64,000 bases of DNA, from the NCBI GenBank assembly GCA_037576195.1, contig CM075101.1, forward strand, positions 44,702,001 through 44,766,000, given 5' to 3'. The notes under the pieces were generated by a model. It saw only the letters and a program-made list of their open reading frames with translations. It did not search any database and was not told the DNA's origin. Shown piece after piece: positions 11,481 through 24,200 of this stretch (within the stretch, counting starts at the first letter, position 1; the number at the start of each line of letters is the position of its first letter). The stretch is from Phytoseiulus persimilis. Its lineage: Eukaryota > Arthropoda > Arachnida > Mesostigmata > Phytoseiidae. Made by a program: the position numbers and the translations under genes.

Positions 11481-14400
11481 ATGGCTAAAGGTAAGCCCGA
11501 ACGCCTCTTCGGACGAATTTCATGCGGAGAAACTCAACGAGTTGGGACGGTTCGATCTTTCGCATGGGAAACTTCAAAGCTGATGTTAACGATCAGGGTT
11601 GGGCCTCGGACATCCGAACGGGGCTAAAAACCTGAATTTCATCAACACGTGCGCCGCCTCACTCGTAGAAAGAACTTGATTGAGTATTTTTCCAGGGGCT
11701 CGTAAATATGTGGGACAGAGGTCCGTATATCAAGTCAAAGCAATGGCGTGTTATCACGGGAATATATGCGTGTTCTTGCAAGACGCCGATTTGTCGCAGA
11801 AGCTGGAGAAGGCATTAAATGATTTGAAAATAGATGAAAGGATCCAAGAAGACTTCTCGGTCGGAAAGCATGTTCTGATCTCTGTAACGGCATCAGGCGA
11901 AAGGAAGTTGTGAGTAGAAACTTCGATAATCTTCACCGTAGGCCGGGCCCTCATTTGTTGACGGCTCTATTCAGATTGAGTGAAAACTCGGACATACGAA
12001 CTAGCCTCTTGCCATTCCCAGTCGACGTGCCGCCATCGATATGATCAATGCCAACACGTTGGACGCTACTGACTTGGACTCCAACGAATACTACGGCGAC
12101 GTAATCTTTACTTCATAAGTGTTCTTCTGTCGTCAATATAGAATCATGAGAGTCCCAGCTCGACGGCGCAGTTCCTTCAGAATGTTCCCTTGCAGGTCGA
12201 TCGAACAAACGTGTACAGCATCGCACATCTCGCTGATGATGAACTAATCGGCGCATCGGAAGCGGAGGCCTATTATGTCCACGGTTACCACTCCGCGAAC
12301 CTAGTGGTCAACCCCAGGTGTCTCGGGAAAGTACTGAAATCCACCAAGGACCGTCGCTGGGTGATTCAAAAAACTGGAGAGTTCCACGCGATTGATGAAG
12401 AAACGCCCGTCATCAAACTGTTGACGGAGAGTCGGAATAAGCCTTTTGAGAAGATCATCCAAATCAGAATGGCTCCGAGGCGAGGAACTGGTTAGTCGGA
12501 ACATATTTCGACCGATCGAGCATGATTGTTCGAACATTCCGCTGACATCACCTGACTGATTCCGTGGTGCTTCGGATTTCTACTGTCCTGGAATCAAAGT
12601 TTAAATCCCATTTCGAGTTCATGCTGAGTCGTTTGTTCTCCGAACTTCATCGACAGCGATGCCGCCATTGTACGTGAACGAGGTCGAGGAGGTTCAAGTT
12701 CTCAGTACAGAAAAAATACTTGGAGTTCAATTGCGCTACTTGCCGCTCTACGAGCTGCGACGACTGGAAGTTGCGATGACGGAGGCTTTCGAGCCCGAGA
12801 CCTGGAGAGCTTGCGATGGGAGCACTTGTCAACCGGGAGACCTCGTCGCCGCATACTACAGCGGTCGCAGGGTCAGAGGTCAGTGTGAGCCAGCGAGACT
12901 CAAATTTCCAACGCGTCCGATCATTCTTCCCGAATATTCGGCACACACACCCATGTCGAGCACAGACGGCCGTGCTGTTCGAACCATGCTCACTGTTGCT
13001 AGTCCAGGGACGATGCATTCGCAAAATCAGACCTTCCGTAACGATGCGGACTGAATTCAATCTTTCCCTCATAGGATTCGTGGTGGAAGCGAGACCGGGC
13101 GGTGCCAGGGTGTACCTCATGGATTACGGACTGACCGAGAAGTTCCGCTATCAGAAATTGTGGCAGCTTCCGGAAGATCTCGCTTTCAAGCTCCCGAGAT
13201 ATGGGGTAAGAGATGAGTTCTATTTTCGACGATTGAGAAAGAAGCGTTCTGTGCTTCCTCGTGTCTCAAATTGCGACCCATTCCTTCGTAGCTCCGAGTG
13301 CAGCTAGCGGAGGAACCCGCCGATTTCTTCGACGATTGCTTAATCGAGGTATCATTGGAAGCAGCTATCGACGACTCAACCTGGAGGGGGTCCATCCTGA
13401 AGTTTGGTACATGCTGCGATTTCTGAGTTTAATAATATCTCGAATGATATTCGAGTTGAGAGCGTACTTCAAGGTTAATAACTAAATGTTCCAATTCTAG
13501 TTGAAGCCGACCTCGGAGACCCGCTCGCTTGCAACGTTTCCGAGGCTAAGGGAGACGAAGCGGAACAGAATGAAGCGGATCTCGCGAAATCCGGTACCGG
13601 CGTCGACGGCGGCCCAGACACCTCTGAATTGGTCCGTCCTGGACTTTCGAATGAGCTCGCGAGTTCGACCGGCGAAGAGCTCGTTGCCCGTAATGGGGAG
13701 GTTGCAACCTCTCCCGCTCTCCTACCAGTCGACGGAAGTTCCACGGGCAGGGAAAATTCGAACGCAGACTCGAGCGAAGACCCGGCCGTCGCTGGGCCCG
13801 CCAATGACGAACTCGCCGACATCGGAACTTCCTCAAGTGCGGGATCGGTCGAGCCGGAGGATGCGGAAGGCGGAGCACGAATAGGAGATGGTGCTGCCGT
13901 TTTTTGCAGTGAACACGAGTTAGATATGCCGCAATCCTCTGCAAGGAATTCTCCGAGTGGTGAAGCTCCCGCTGGAGATCGGAACAAGTCGTTTGATCCC
14001 GACGAGATCAACACCCCGGAGCAAGTTCCCGAAGAACGGAACCTCTTATCGCGAATCCCTCCGAATCCCTCCTATTCCGCTCTCTCCATAGTCGAAGAGG
14101 ATTCTGCGGGCACAGAACTCCTGGACGGGCATTCGGGCGATGACGTGCCTGTCACTGGGAAAACGGATAACGAATCCGACGACGTTGGAGGAGCTCCTAA
14201 GGAGCGAGAAATTCTTCGTGAAGCCATCGAAGAGGATTCCGTTCGTCGTGATGGAAGTTTTCCAGAGGACCCAGCCCGTGGGGAAGAGTCATGTATTGCG
14301 CAATCTTCTACGAGTGGCGACGCCTCCGCCCGAATCCGTAGTGGATCGACCCGCAGAGCGCAGGAATCCGCGTCGGAAGATTCTCCCAATCTCGAGGAGC

Positions 14401-17245
14401 GACCGCAAGGAACGAGTCCCTCTCCCTCACCTCGGAACGATCCCAGGGATTCCGGATCGAAATCCCCCGAAATCGTCGATACCCTGCTATCCGGAGGATC
14501 CACCGCTCTTGGAGTCGTGGAGATCTCAGCCGAGAGTCTTACAGAAGTCCCTCCGCATGTCATTGGTTCGGATTGCTCTCTTATTGAGGCATCGACTCAC
14601 GCCAAGGGCAGTATGAACGATTCGGCTCATCCAGGAGAAAAACTCGCTGCTCCAAAGCAACCGGAAAACTTCCAAAGAGTTCTAACAGTGGGCGTTGAGT
14701 CGACGTGTCCCCACCCTGAGGGCCCCACCAAGGACCCCTCAGTTGAATCAAGCGTCTGCGGAGGAACCCTTAGAGATGAAGGTGAACCTGGATTCGTGTC
14801 GGTAGTTCCGACCCCAGAAAATAATCTTGGGGCTACGCGTGAAGACTCGCCAGAAGTTCCGACCCAGGTTGAGGAATCCCTGTCTCCGGCTCCGGAGGCA
14901 TCTGCTGATAGGGACATCACTCCTCGCGCAAACCCGGGAGTCGACTATCACGCGAGCATTGCAGAGAAGCGAAGCCCCGGGGATACTCCAGATATCGGGT
15001 TGCCGGACGAGAAAACTGCCCATGGTGTCGCGAATCCAGACCTGGCGTCTCGAAGTTCCGACTTTGCTCCCCTCACGGTTGAGAGAGGTAGCAAAGCTGG
15101 TGGAGATGGAGACCAGAGAGTACCGGAAAGAATCTCGGACCCTCAGAGGCTTTCTGAGTACTCGATGCCAGGAGAAAACGTAGAAGTTGACGAGTCAGAA
15201 GATCTGGAATATACTCAGCCTCCTGCGAAAGCGGGCACTCGCAAAGATGAAGATCAAGCGCAGATCCCGAATCGCCGTGATCGGAGAGCCGTCGGAGGAG
15301 AAGCAAGAGTCGTCGCGGACGTGCAGGACATTGAGAAAGTCACGTTGCTCGGAAAGCTATCTATTCCCCTGCAAAGCTCAGATCCCGTCTTAATCGTACA
15401 AGTAGGGAACTCTCTGAGAGACTCGGATGCGTCCGGATTCAGAAATCGCGGAAATGGTCGACACAGGGAACATGTGGGAGCTGAGCGAACCGCGACGGCT
15501 CCGAAAAGGTCTGATAGGTCAGCGGCCATGCCGGCCGTCGACGCTGTTCTCGTTCCAGCTACCGGTTCTGGAGGCGAGGTCGTAAGTGGAGCAGCTATCG
15601 ATGCCACAAAGGTGAAAGAAGTTATTCCATCGAAAACCCCGGTAAAAGTGGATCGCTCTCACCTGAAGCCCGCTGGGAAACTCGAGGAAGTCTGTGGAGC
15701 TGCGCTGAGTGTGAAAGCCAAAGGTCTCTGTTTTGCGGGCGAAGAGCTGGAAGAATCAACTTATCAGGAAGGTCAATTCGACGACGCCGACGATCTTCTC
15801 GGCGTCGATCAGGAAGTCGCTGTGGTCGATAAGGCACCGCCTGAGATCGGAGTCAAGACTGGCGACTTCGCTCAGAATGTTCCGGAAGTGGCATGTTCGA
15901 ATCGAACGACCGAGAACGGAGATTCGCAGCTCCACGTCGTCGATGCTGTGGTTCCTCGAGGTGAGGAAATGCTGAGTGATGTTCAAGAGAGAAGCGTGGA
16001 TGATGCCATCTCGGCAACGGCTGCTGAAACTCCCTCATGCAGCGAACAGGATTCCGAGCAGAGGAGAATCGTTCCCGTTGAGGAGCTTCCAGTTTGGATT
16101 CAAGAAGGAGGCGGTTACAACACTGTCCCGATGAGGAGTGATGAACCAGCTACACATGACAACTCACACTCGACGCATTGCGGAGAGGGAAATATCGAAC
16201 TCAACGCAGCTGGGGCGAATCTACAGCCGAGTCTGCGACACGAAGTTCCTGAAATTGAGGGAATTCGAGACGAGATTCAAGAGGACAGCCTTCGGGATCG
16301 CCTATCGGGGGAGAGTTTCAATGCAACCCCTGCATTCAACAAGCCGTGTTGGGAAAATGACAGTGAGGAGCATGTCGAGGGTAACGCTGCGAGCGGCGAC
16401 CCACAGATGAGTTCTTGGAAGGTACGAGATTTCTGCGAATACCCGAAAGCCTCAGTTGATACGGGAAAAGTTCTCCGAGCCAGGGTGAGTTATCGATTCA
16501 GCGCGAAAGGAAACGTCGTAAAGCTCTCCATCGAACATTCCCCGGAACGAAAGCCTATACGTTGTCTTGTTCATTTACCTATTAAGTAAGAATTCCATCA
16601 TTTTCCTTTTTGTTTGAATTCTTCCGCGAACAATTTCCTCGTTTCTCCCGGGATTCGGATTTCCAGTCTTGCTCTGAACGATCATTCCTCTATGAAGTTT
16701 TGCATTCCGATTTTGCTTCCAGGTCGACCGGATTGTGAACACCCGCAATCTCTTGATGACATCTGATGTGATTCTTGCGAGTATTGAGAAACAGCTCAAT
16801 TCGCCGCAGAGTGTGCTTGAAGCGTATATCAGGGTTGGCAAAACAGTCCTAGTGGAGCACGATAATCGCTTCAAAAGAGCTTGTATAGCCGAAATCCGGA
16901 GGACAGACACCGGGGATTTGTATTTCGTGTACATGCTAGACTACCGTAAGTGTCTTCGAACGATGCCGACTCGGCCGAAATCCATTTATGACCCGATGTG
17001 GATTCCATTGTGAAACTCATCTGCTTACAGCTGAGTGCACGGGGACCTCGTTGTTGTACAAGTGCCCGCCCGCGGTCGCGGCGATGCCTCGAGCGCTTCT
17101 CTTCGTGAGGCTTATCGGAACTCAAACTGCAAGACCCGAATGGATCGGACACGAGTTCCGACTGGCCGTTGATCGCTTCGAGGGGCCGTTGATTTTTGGT
17201 ATCGCCCTGAACATCCCCAGCGTGAAGCACCGAGTTGCTGAGTAG
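11481..17245 (+). CDS. Multi-Tudor-domain protein (germline/piRNA-type)
   Basis: Ten-exon model, 1495 aa: 11481-11490, 11696-11909, 12022-12100, 12196-12490, 12657-12878, 13075-13205, 13292-13406, 13501-16484, 16723-16945, 17031-17245. All phases close. I see three extended-Tudor-like modules. The first is at about residues 5-115 (VGKHVLISV, then NEYYGDVDRTNVYSI). The second is at about 205-355 (PGDLVAAYYSG, then GARVYLMDYG). The third is at about 1350-1490 (VGKTVLVEHDNRFKRACI, then LYFVYMLDY). Such modules bind symmetrically dimethylated arginines on Piwi and other ribonucleoprotein partners, usually in germ granules. Between modules 2 and 3 a single 3-kb exon encodes ~990 residues of acidic, Ser/Pro/Glu-rich, probably disordered sequence. 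No LOTUS, RING, KH or helicase domain is visible, so I cannot name the orthologue. The short first exon (ATGGCTAAAG) and the acceptor at 12021 rest on phase and homology only. Confidence 0.85.
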
Positions 17246-17423
17246 TGCGACTTTCTGGGAAGGTTGCAGAGCGCTCCGATTTGATGATAATCAAGAACAG
17301 TTTCATTCATGGAACCATCAAAACTCGAGTGCGTTCCTCAATGAGGAAACGAAGTCCTGTTGATCAAGTCTTTAATTTAAGTTCATTTCGCATACGAGAG
17401 ATGTCTTCGCTACATTTTTGTGC

Positions 17424-17429
17424 AATAAA
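17424..17429 (+). terminator. Polyadenylation signal of Tudor gene
   Basis: AATAAA lies ~180 bases after the Tudor-gene stop codon and upstream of the V-ATPase gene. Confidence 0.6.
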
Positions 17430-17884
17430 GAAGCAAATCAACAACGAGTCCTCCCTTCTAACATTACTCTTTGATGTCGAACCCCTCTGAAAGTGTTACT
17501 TATTCGTAGAGCTCAGCGAGAATCCAAATTAGAGGGGTTCTAGAGCCGCTCCGCGTTCGCGGAACCGATCGTTCGGTAACCGTGTTCCGTGAGGGGATCA
17601 CGGCGCAGTAGAGTAGTCCCTGATATTCAATGAGACCATTACATCAACACAGAAGCCTCGCTAAGTTTGTGTTACAGGGATCCACAGAAAACACCCTCGC
17701 GGTTAGCTTTCGGAAGGGTTGGAAGCCCTCTCTCGCACGGACAGACTGTGATTTGAGTTTGGCGGGCGCACCGCTGGCGCTACTGCTCTGTCTGATGTCA
17801 TGTGCCTCCTGTTGATCTCGTGAGACGAGATCCCGCAAATACCTGTTGGCTAGTCTGGGGTTAAGCTCCCTACAACAGATAACT

Positions 17885-18681
17885 ATGGCCTCAGCCTTGT
17901 TACCGTTCTCATTTTTCACCGTGTTTTGGGGCATTATCGGCATCGTGGTTCCGATTTTCATCCCCAAAAGCGACAATCGAGCGTGAGTATTTGTCCAACT
18001 TTTCGTTCGTCAGAAGCTCTGTCGACAGCTCTGGTGCTCAGCTGGAACCAAACTAAGCCGTTGCGGTGCTTCTCCACTCGAACATTTCCTGCATGAGCTC
18101 AATCATTCTCAGGAGAAAGGTTGCCAGTGGTCTTGGAATACGTGGCGCGTCCGCTATCGAAATTTCACCACAGCGCCGGGAGATTTCGGGTCCCTCGTCG
18201 TCTTTGTTCCAATCAGATTCAGAAAAACCGCTCCTCATTTTGTCTATACGTCTTTCCCCAGGTTAATCCAGACGCTCGTTATCCTGACATCGGTGTGTTG
18301 CTACGTATTGTGAGTATTCTCGCTGCCGAACGATCGATCGCATCAGTCATAGTAATATCATTCCTTCGAATCCGCCGCTCGAATGAGAAAGGCACTACAT
18401 ACCCGCGGTGCGTTTGTAGATAGTCATGTGAGCTCACTCGTCACGATTGTCGAGCTCACTCATCCGATGCTCACATGACTCAGGAAACAACTCCCGCGAA
18501 ATTCTCAGACTGTGGATGATCCGGCGTACCCGTCCCTTGTAGCGGGATGATTAGGAATTCGGTAAATTTTCTCGATTCTATTTTCAGTTGGCTTTGCACA
18601 TTCTTGGCTCAACTTAATCCTTTAATGGGACCGATTCTCTCGAGGGAAGTGATATTCATGGCCCAAGAATACTGGAGTTAG
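17885..18681 (+). CDS. ATP6V0E1: V-ATPase V0 subunit e
   Basis: Three exons (17885-17982, 18262-18309, 18588-18681) encode 79 aa, the usual length of this family (~81 aa). The protein is a small, very hydrophobic component of the membrane-embedded V0 sector of the proton-pumping vacuolar ATPase on endosomes, lysosomes and the plasma membrane. Visible hallmarks are FWGIIGIVVPIFIPK with NRA in the first hairpin segment, then TSVCCYVFWL and FLAQLNPLMGP in the second membrane helix, and a C-terminal EYWS. There are two predicted transmembrane segments. Exon phases are 2, 2 and closing. Both introns are ~280 bp. The second contains a 12-bp inverted repeat (AGTCATGTGAGC at 18422-18433, mirrored near 18470-18481). 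Confidence 0.95.
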
Positions 18682-18790
18682 TAAAAAACCTAGCGAGCCG
18701 TGGACAATCGGAACGAAGACTTACGCTCAATGTGACTGTTGGTGGGTGCTGATTGATATAGTGAACATGTGACCAGGTGCACTTTTTATC

Positions 18791-18796
18791 AATAAA
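18791..18796 (+). terminator. Polyadenylation signal of V-ATPase e gene
   Basis: AATAAA lies 110 bases after the stop codon, giving a short 3' UTR. Confidence 0.7.
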
Positions 18797-18799
18797 CGA

Positions 18800-20590
18800 T
18801 TGTTGAACCTATTTTATCCTAGACCAAGGTCTCTTCGTTATGATCTGTGTGGTGACCAAGTTTCTCCAGAAGGTTTTCTCTCACAAGGACGCCATCAGAA
18901 AGTGTGCCTAAAAGGCAGTGCGTCTCATTGTGAATGCTCGGTTCGACGCCCCCTCCGCCCCTTTGCTCCGATCTACGTATACTAAAGGTGAGGCAGCTTC
19001 ATGCCACCACCCTGCTACGGGTCATGGACCCAGGCTGCCGGTGAAGCCGCAGCCGGCTCACACGCACAACACTCGGTTCAAACCAGTGGGGCTACTGCTC
19101 GTTACCCATATAAACAACACTCGAAACAGAAGGTCCCCACTGCCCAACGTACTTGAGCTGTGAAATCGAACCCCAGAAAAAATGAGAAACTATGTTGACA
19201 ACCAACATATTTTGACCCTGACCTGAAAAAAGTACGGGAACGCACCATCTGAGCACGACCTTAGAGGAACTCAAGAGAATCCTCAACCATTCCATGCATC
19301 GCTGAAGTTGTACCACCCAACCGCCTCCATGAATATTGTGCATGGACTGACGAATCTGCGCATGGTTTCTTGCCTCTGTAATACGGCCTGTGAGCTCACT
19401 GCAGGCAAGTGATGAGAATGGACCGGGACCCTTTGAACAATGAGCTGACGTCATGTTGTCGAAATAATGAGCGGGTTAGCCCAGGTTTCTCCTCCCCCTT
19501 TTTGCACGCCGAATGAGTCAGGTCAAGCCCGGAATACGGGCGACACACATTTTGACGTTCTCTGGGCTACATGGATCGGCACTCCATTCGGGGTCAATCA
19601 ATGTGAAGGGTATCAAACATGGGAATACATGGGAAATGGGAAAAATCGAATTTCCTCACGGGATCATATTGAGGGCGTCATTCTTCTCTCAGGAGACTGC
19701 GCGTAGTTAAACGAGTCACATCATCTGCTTCAATCATGAATCAAACTTAGAGCTCAAGAGCCGCCCTCTCGATCTCAAGGAACGCAAACCTCGCTGTCAT
19801 TCGCTGATACTAGACGAGTAAACATTGACGGGAGAGCGGGTCTTCGGTTAGCGACTTCTCACAGTTTAATCCAGCATGAATTTTCCGCCAGTGGTAGCAT
19901 CCGCCTTCTCTCGTGGGTAACCCGAGAACAATCGGGAGGGTCCGGGAGGCGACCCCGCAATTTCGCTCCTCCTCTCCCGTACTTCTGTTCGGGAACACAC
20001 TGCGATTCTTCCCTTCCATTGCGATTGCTACAGAGCTCGGAGCTCGTCTCCCGGAGCAATTATAGAAATTCCTCTTCCCAAGTAGGAAGAAGCGGCCGTT
20101 AGGCGATTCCCTCGTCACTGACATACTGTAGCGGACATACTTCAACGAGTTGCAGCTCCGGCTATAGATATTCATTGAGGAATCGCATTCGACAACGGCT
20201 ACGCTGTTCTGGAAAACTAGGGTACGCTCTTTGTTTCCATGCTCGTGAAGGAAGTTCGCAATCGATAATTTACTCGAGAAGAAAGATAACGCCATTGTCT
20301 CACGCAGTCTGACTTCGAAGACCGTTCACAGTTGGACTATGCTGTACCGGATGAATTCAAGCCCCGCATGGAAGTCCTTCAACGTGAACCGCTCCTCTTA
20401 CTGATGTGAAACTGATATTGAAATTGCTGAGGAAGTCCCCCAACCGTGCTGTGTGATGCGATAGCAAAGTAACGATTCCCGCCCGGTTGGTCTCGATCGT
20501 AACCATTACCGGGATCTTCCATCCCCATGAGTCTCATCAAAATGTGAGCTTTCGGAGAACGCGAAAAAAATGTTCAAGTAGAAAACAACG
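18800..20590. other. Intergenic stretch with one orphan ORF
   Basis: This stretch lies between the convergent V-ATPase e and sorting nexin genes. The only longer ATG-initiated frame is 19810-20295 on the minus strand (161 aa). It has no recognisable domain and no repeat-associated motif. It may be spurious or may lie downstream of the SNX transcript. I see nothing else. Confidence 0.4.
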
Positions 20591-20599
20591 ATAAATCTT

Positions 20600-20605
20600 T
20601 TTATT
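20600..20605 (-). terminator. Polyadenylation signal, sorting nexin gene
   Basis: AATAAA on the minus strand, ~680 bases beyond the SNX stop codon. It is the first clear signal I noticed, so the 3' UTR end is tentative. Confidence 0.4.
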
Positions 20606-21280
20606 TCAAAGAATCGTCTCGAATTATTTGCTGTCGAATCCCATCCGAGGTCCAAGACGCAATACGTCTGCTGATCCGTCCGTGTCGACCCAGCAACGTA
20701 TCAGTTAATACACTGCTTCCAGGTTTTATTGTAATCAGGCATTGTATGTAAAATACATGTGGCATGTCAAGACCATAGAGACACACATCAGTGGGAATTT
20801 CTGGCATTCATTTCCTGTCGAATTTTCGGCGAAATCGTTCACTTTCTCAGCCAAGCCTTACTCTCAGATCGCATCTCTAGTGTGAGCAGCGGAATCATGC
20901 GAATGCTTACCATCCTGCCACGTCTTCTCTCAGTGTTCCAATTGGTCTCAACGGCAGCGTAATCGCGTGAATCGTCTTCATGCCCTCATAGCGACCCGCA
21001 GCCCCTACCCGCAGAGCAGACCCGCCTCTCAACATGGCATACCAACTTTCGTGACTAGGCAACGCAATTTTCACCTCGGCACGCAGCCGGCACCTCTGTT
21101 TGCTTGTCTGTCAGCCGTGACCGTGCAGGAACGTATGCCTGGACGTGGGTATTCGTCGCATATGTACAGGTTCGCCCTTAGCTCTCAGATTCGCCACGAC
21201 TCTCCGCACTCCAGACCAATAACTTAACAGAAACCAATAACGGGCACGTGCGATCTCTTCGAGCGGCTCCGAAGAGATTC

Positions 21281-24200
21281 TTATTCCTCGATGGCCTTCG
21301 CCTCCGGTAGGAATGTCTCCCATAGCTGCGCCAGCTGCTGCTGATTCTCCAGGAGGCACTCCATGTAACGCACGATAGAGTTCTTGAACTCTTCAATGCG
21401 TTTCACTTCAAAGCTCTCAACCTCCTGTTTGATAACCTTCGAAATCAGTCGGAATTCGTCTTCGCCTCGCTCCACCTTGCCTTCCCATTCTTCGACCTCG
21501 TTCTTCGCTGCAGGAATTCTTTCGGAGCGCGACGCCAATTGGTATCTGTTGAGCTGTTCTCGCTTCTTGGTGAGGGTTTGTTGAGCATGTTGCCATGTCT
21601 GGTAGACCTTGACTCTCTGGTGGAACACCTCTTTTATCGCCCCTACGAGTCCGACATAGTCCTGAAACCCATGAGATCGTAGGTTGACACCTGCCTCGTC
21701 TTAAATATGTAGGGCAACAGTCCAAATCTTATGCCAGTGAAATATCAACTCACCTTGAGGAGCTCCGCCAGAAGGTAAAAGTCGTTGTTGGCTTGCTGAG
21801 TTTGGGTCTGCTCAACTTTTTCGTGAAGTTCTGACAGCTTGCTCAGGCACCTGCATCAAACAGAAACGGACGCCAGTCGCAATTATGATCTTTCAGTCGG
21901 AAAAGGGTTTGCATCCCTGGCTAGGATCGAAGGATCTACACTTTTCTCCTGAACTCCGAGTCTCACCTGGAGAGCCCGGTGTGCTCCTCACAGTTTCCAA
22001 GCATCGCTGCGCTGCGTGCAAATGTGCCAGAGTTCGCGGCTAATTCTCGTCTCTGTTGTACCATAAAATCTAGTGAAGAGTGCAGTTTACGCAGTTGAAC
22101 GTCGAGGTTCTCGATGAAGAGCGATTTATCCTCGAACCACTGTAAATAGACGGAAAAATATTTTCAGATGTGGATTCATGCACGAAACGTGGTCGTTTGG
22201 GTCAGCCGATAACCTAGCTCTCGACTACCCCATCCGCTCCAACGAAAACCTCTGCCAATTTCCAGCCGTGCGCCGACAAGCGAGCCAACTCAGTGCTCAT
22301 ACCGTGACAGTATCCAAGCCAATGGAATTTTCTCTATTCCTTTATGTCGACCAGTGGCGTACCCAGGGGGGGGAGGGGGCCATGGCTCCCCCGAAACTCT
22401 TCAATAATATTGGGAAGGGTGGATTATATTCTACTTTAATGGACGAAAAAGTTCCACGAAGATTCAGTCTTATCAGGAAAATTCTCACAGGTTTGAAAAC
22501 CATGTTGATTGCGTCATGAAAATCTCGAGACGATGATGATCATAATCATCGGTATCATCATCACATCCTTGGTCCCCCCCCAAAAAAAAAGCTGGGTACG
22601 CCCCTGATGTCGACCGCCAAAACATGCGTGTGGTCCCGACCCGAGCTGTCGGAGTGGGTTCGGGAGTTGCTCCTATGCAACGACAACCATTATGATCATC
22701 GTCATCATCTATCATAAACGAGCCCGGGTGCACAAGCTTTGTTCTCGTTTTGTCGAGAAGTGAATCAGAAGTTCTTTCTTCCGTTTCTTGTGCTCTAATC
22801 GGGAGAGTACCTGTAGATGGAATTCCGGGCGCTGAATCAGCTGCGCAGCATGAAACGAGGAAGTTGGGGGGGGGGGAATGTCAGCGGTTAGTTTTCTGTC
22901 AATGCGGAACGCTCTGAGGGATGCCTCAAACAATCTGAATCTGCTGGGCTTCAATAACCGAGCGCAAGAGCGACTCTGGCGGTGTTTGCAACCCAGGCCT
23001 TTGAGTTTTCCAAGTTTGAGGCGGGCTCTGTTGTCTAAACTTTTAATTCAAATGAAGCTCTCTTCAAGACGATGGTAGCCTGGGAGGCTTGCACTTCGAA
23101 CCACAGAATTCACGAGGCCTTGAATAACGACTCGATCCGATCAAACCCACATCAATAACTCATGGCCTTCAGGACTACCAATAGAACGACTGAAAATCTC
23201 AGCAGTCGAATAAACTCACACTATCGTTTTCATCCATCTTGTAGGTGATCTTGTTTACGGTGTCTCCAACCTTGCTAATGAGCTTGATAACTCCCGCTCC
23301 TGACAAGGTCGACGTATGACTCGATTTCGGAAGATCACCTTCAAGCTCTAAAAACTCTCTGAAGTCGGGATCCGTCACAAGAACAGGGTGACGAGAAATT
23401 CGGACCAGAAAACGCTCCAACGCAGATCTACGTCTCTCCACGAACTCGTCGTTACCCAGTTCTTCTTTACCAATCTTCACCTGCAACCGGAGGACATGAA
23501 ATTAATCTCGAACAGCCCGGGAAGTCTCGAATGCTGCCTCGAGAGTTCCAGACGAAGAATACATTTTTGAGTTGACAAGAAAAGTTGGAGCTGACGAACC
23601 CTTGTCATGCCGACAACGTTTTTTTCAGGTGCCGGTGGAACTATACGGCCCGCGCTGACGTGTTTCTCGACGAGCTTCTCGTAGAGGCCCAGGAAGTCGG
23701 AAAACCGTCGTGAGACCTCAAAGTCGCCTTTCTTGAAGAATCCGAGATTGGTTCTCGTCGTGATCTTATAGACCAGGTAGGCCCCCATCCCGTCGCCGAC
23801 TTTGCTCACCAATCCAAGCTTGATCTCTATGTACCGATCATCGGGCTGGCCGTTGGCACTCTACGGGAATTGTGAGCATAGAACATATTCCTTATCATGA
23901 TGTCATTCTCCGAGGCATGATTCGCAATATGTCTATCGGATCGGTCCCGCACCCACACATCACTCACCACAGCGTGGAGTTTATGCTCATTGTTGTTGCT
24001 GGGGACAATTTTTGGAGGGGCGCTCTTCGGCGCCTCGGTCATCGCGGGTGGTACCTAAGAAATACGAAAATTTCAGACGGGGGATTCTGGGAGACCCTCG
24101 TTTGAATATTATACGGATAACGCTCCGCGCGATCATTATTTCAAACCATGTTGAAGCGTTTACCTGTTCCAAAGGTGAGATCGTCGGCGGAACGACTTCA

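Noticed and set aside
14072..14563. Long antisense frames across the Tudor-gene exon
   Set aside because: Mirror images of a Ser/Glu-rich coding exon; the sense frame continues without stops into Tudor modules.
18422..18481. 12-bp perfect inverted repeat AGTCATGTGAGC in V-ATPase e intron 2
   Set aside because: Short arms and single occurrence; no evidence of a terminator, transposon or regulatory role.
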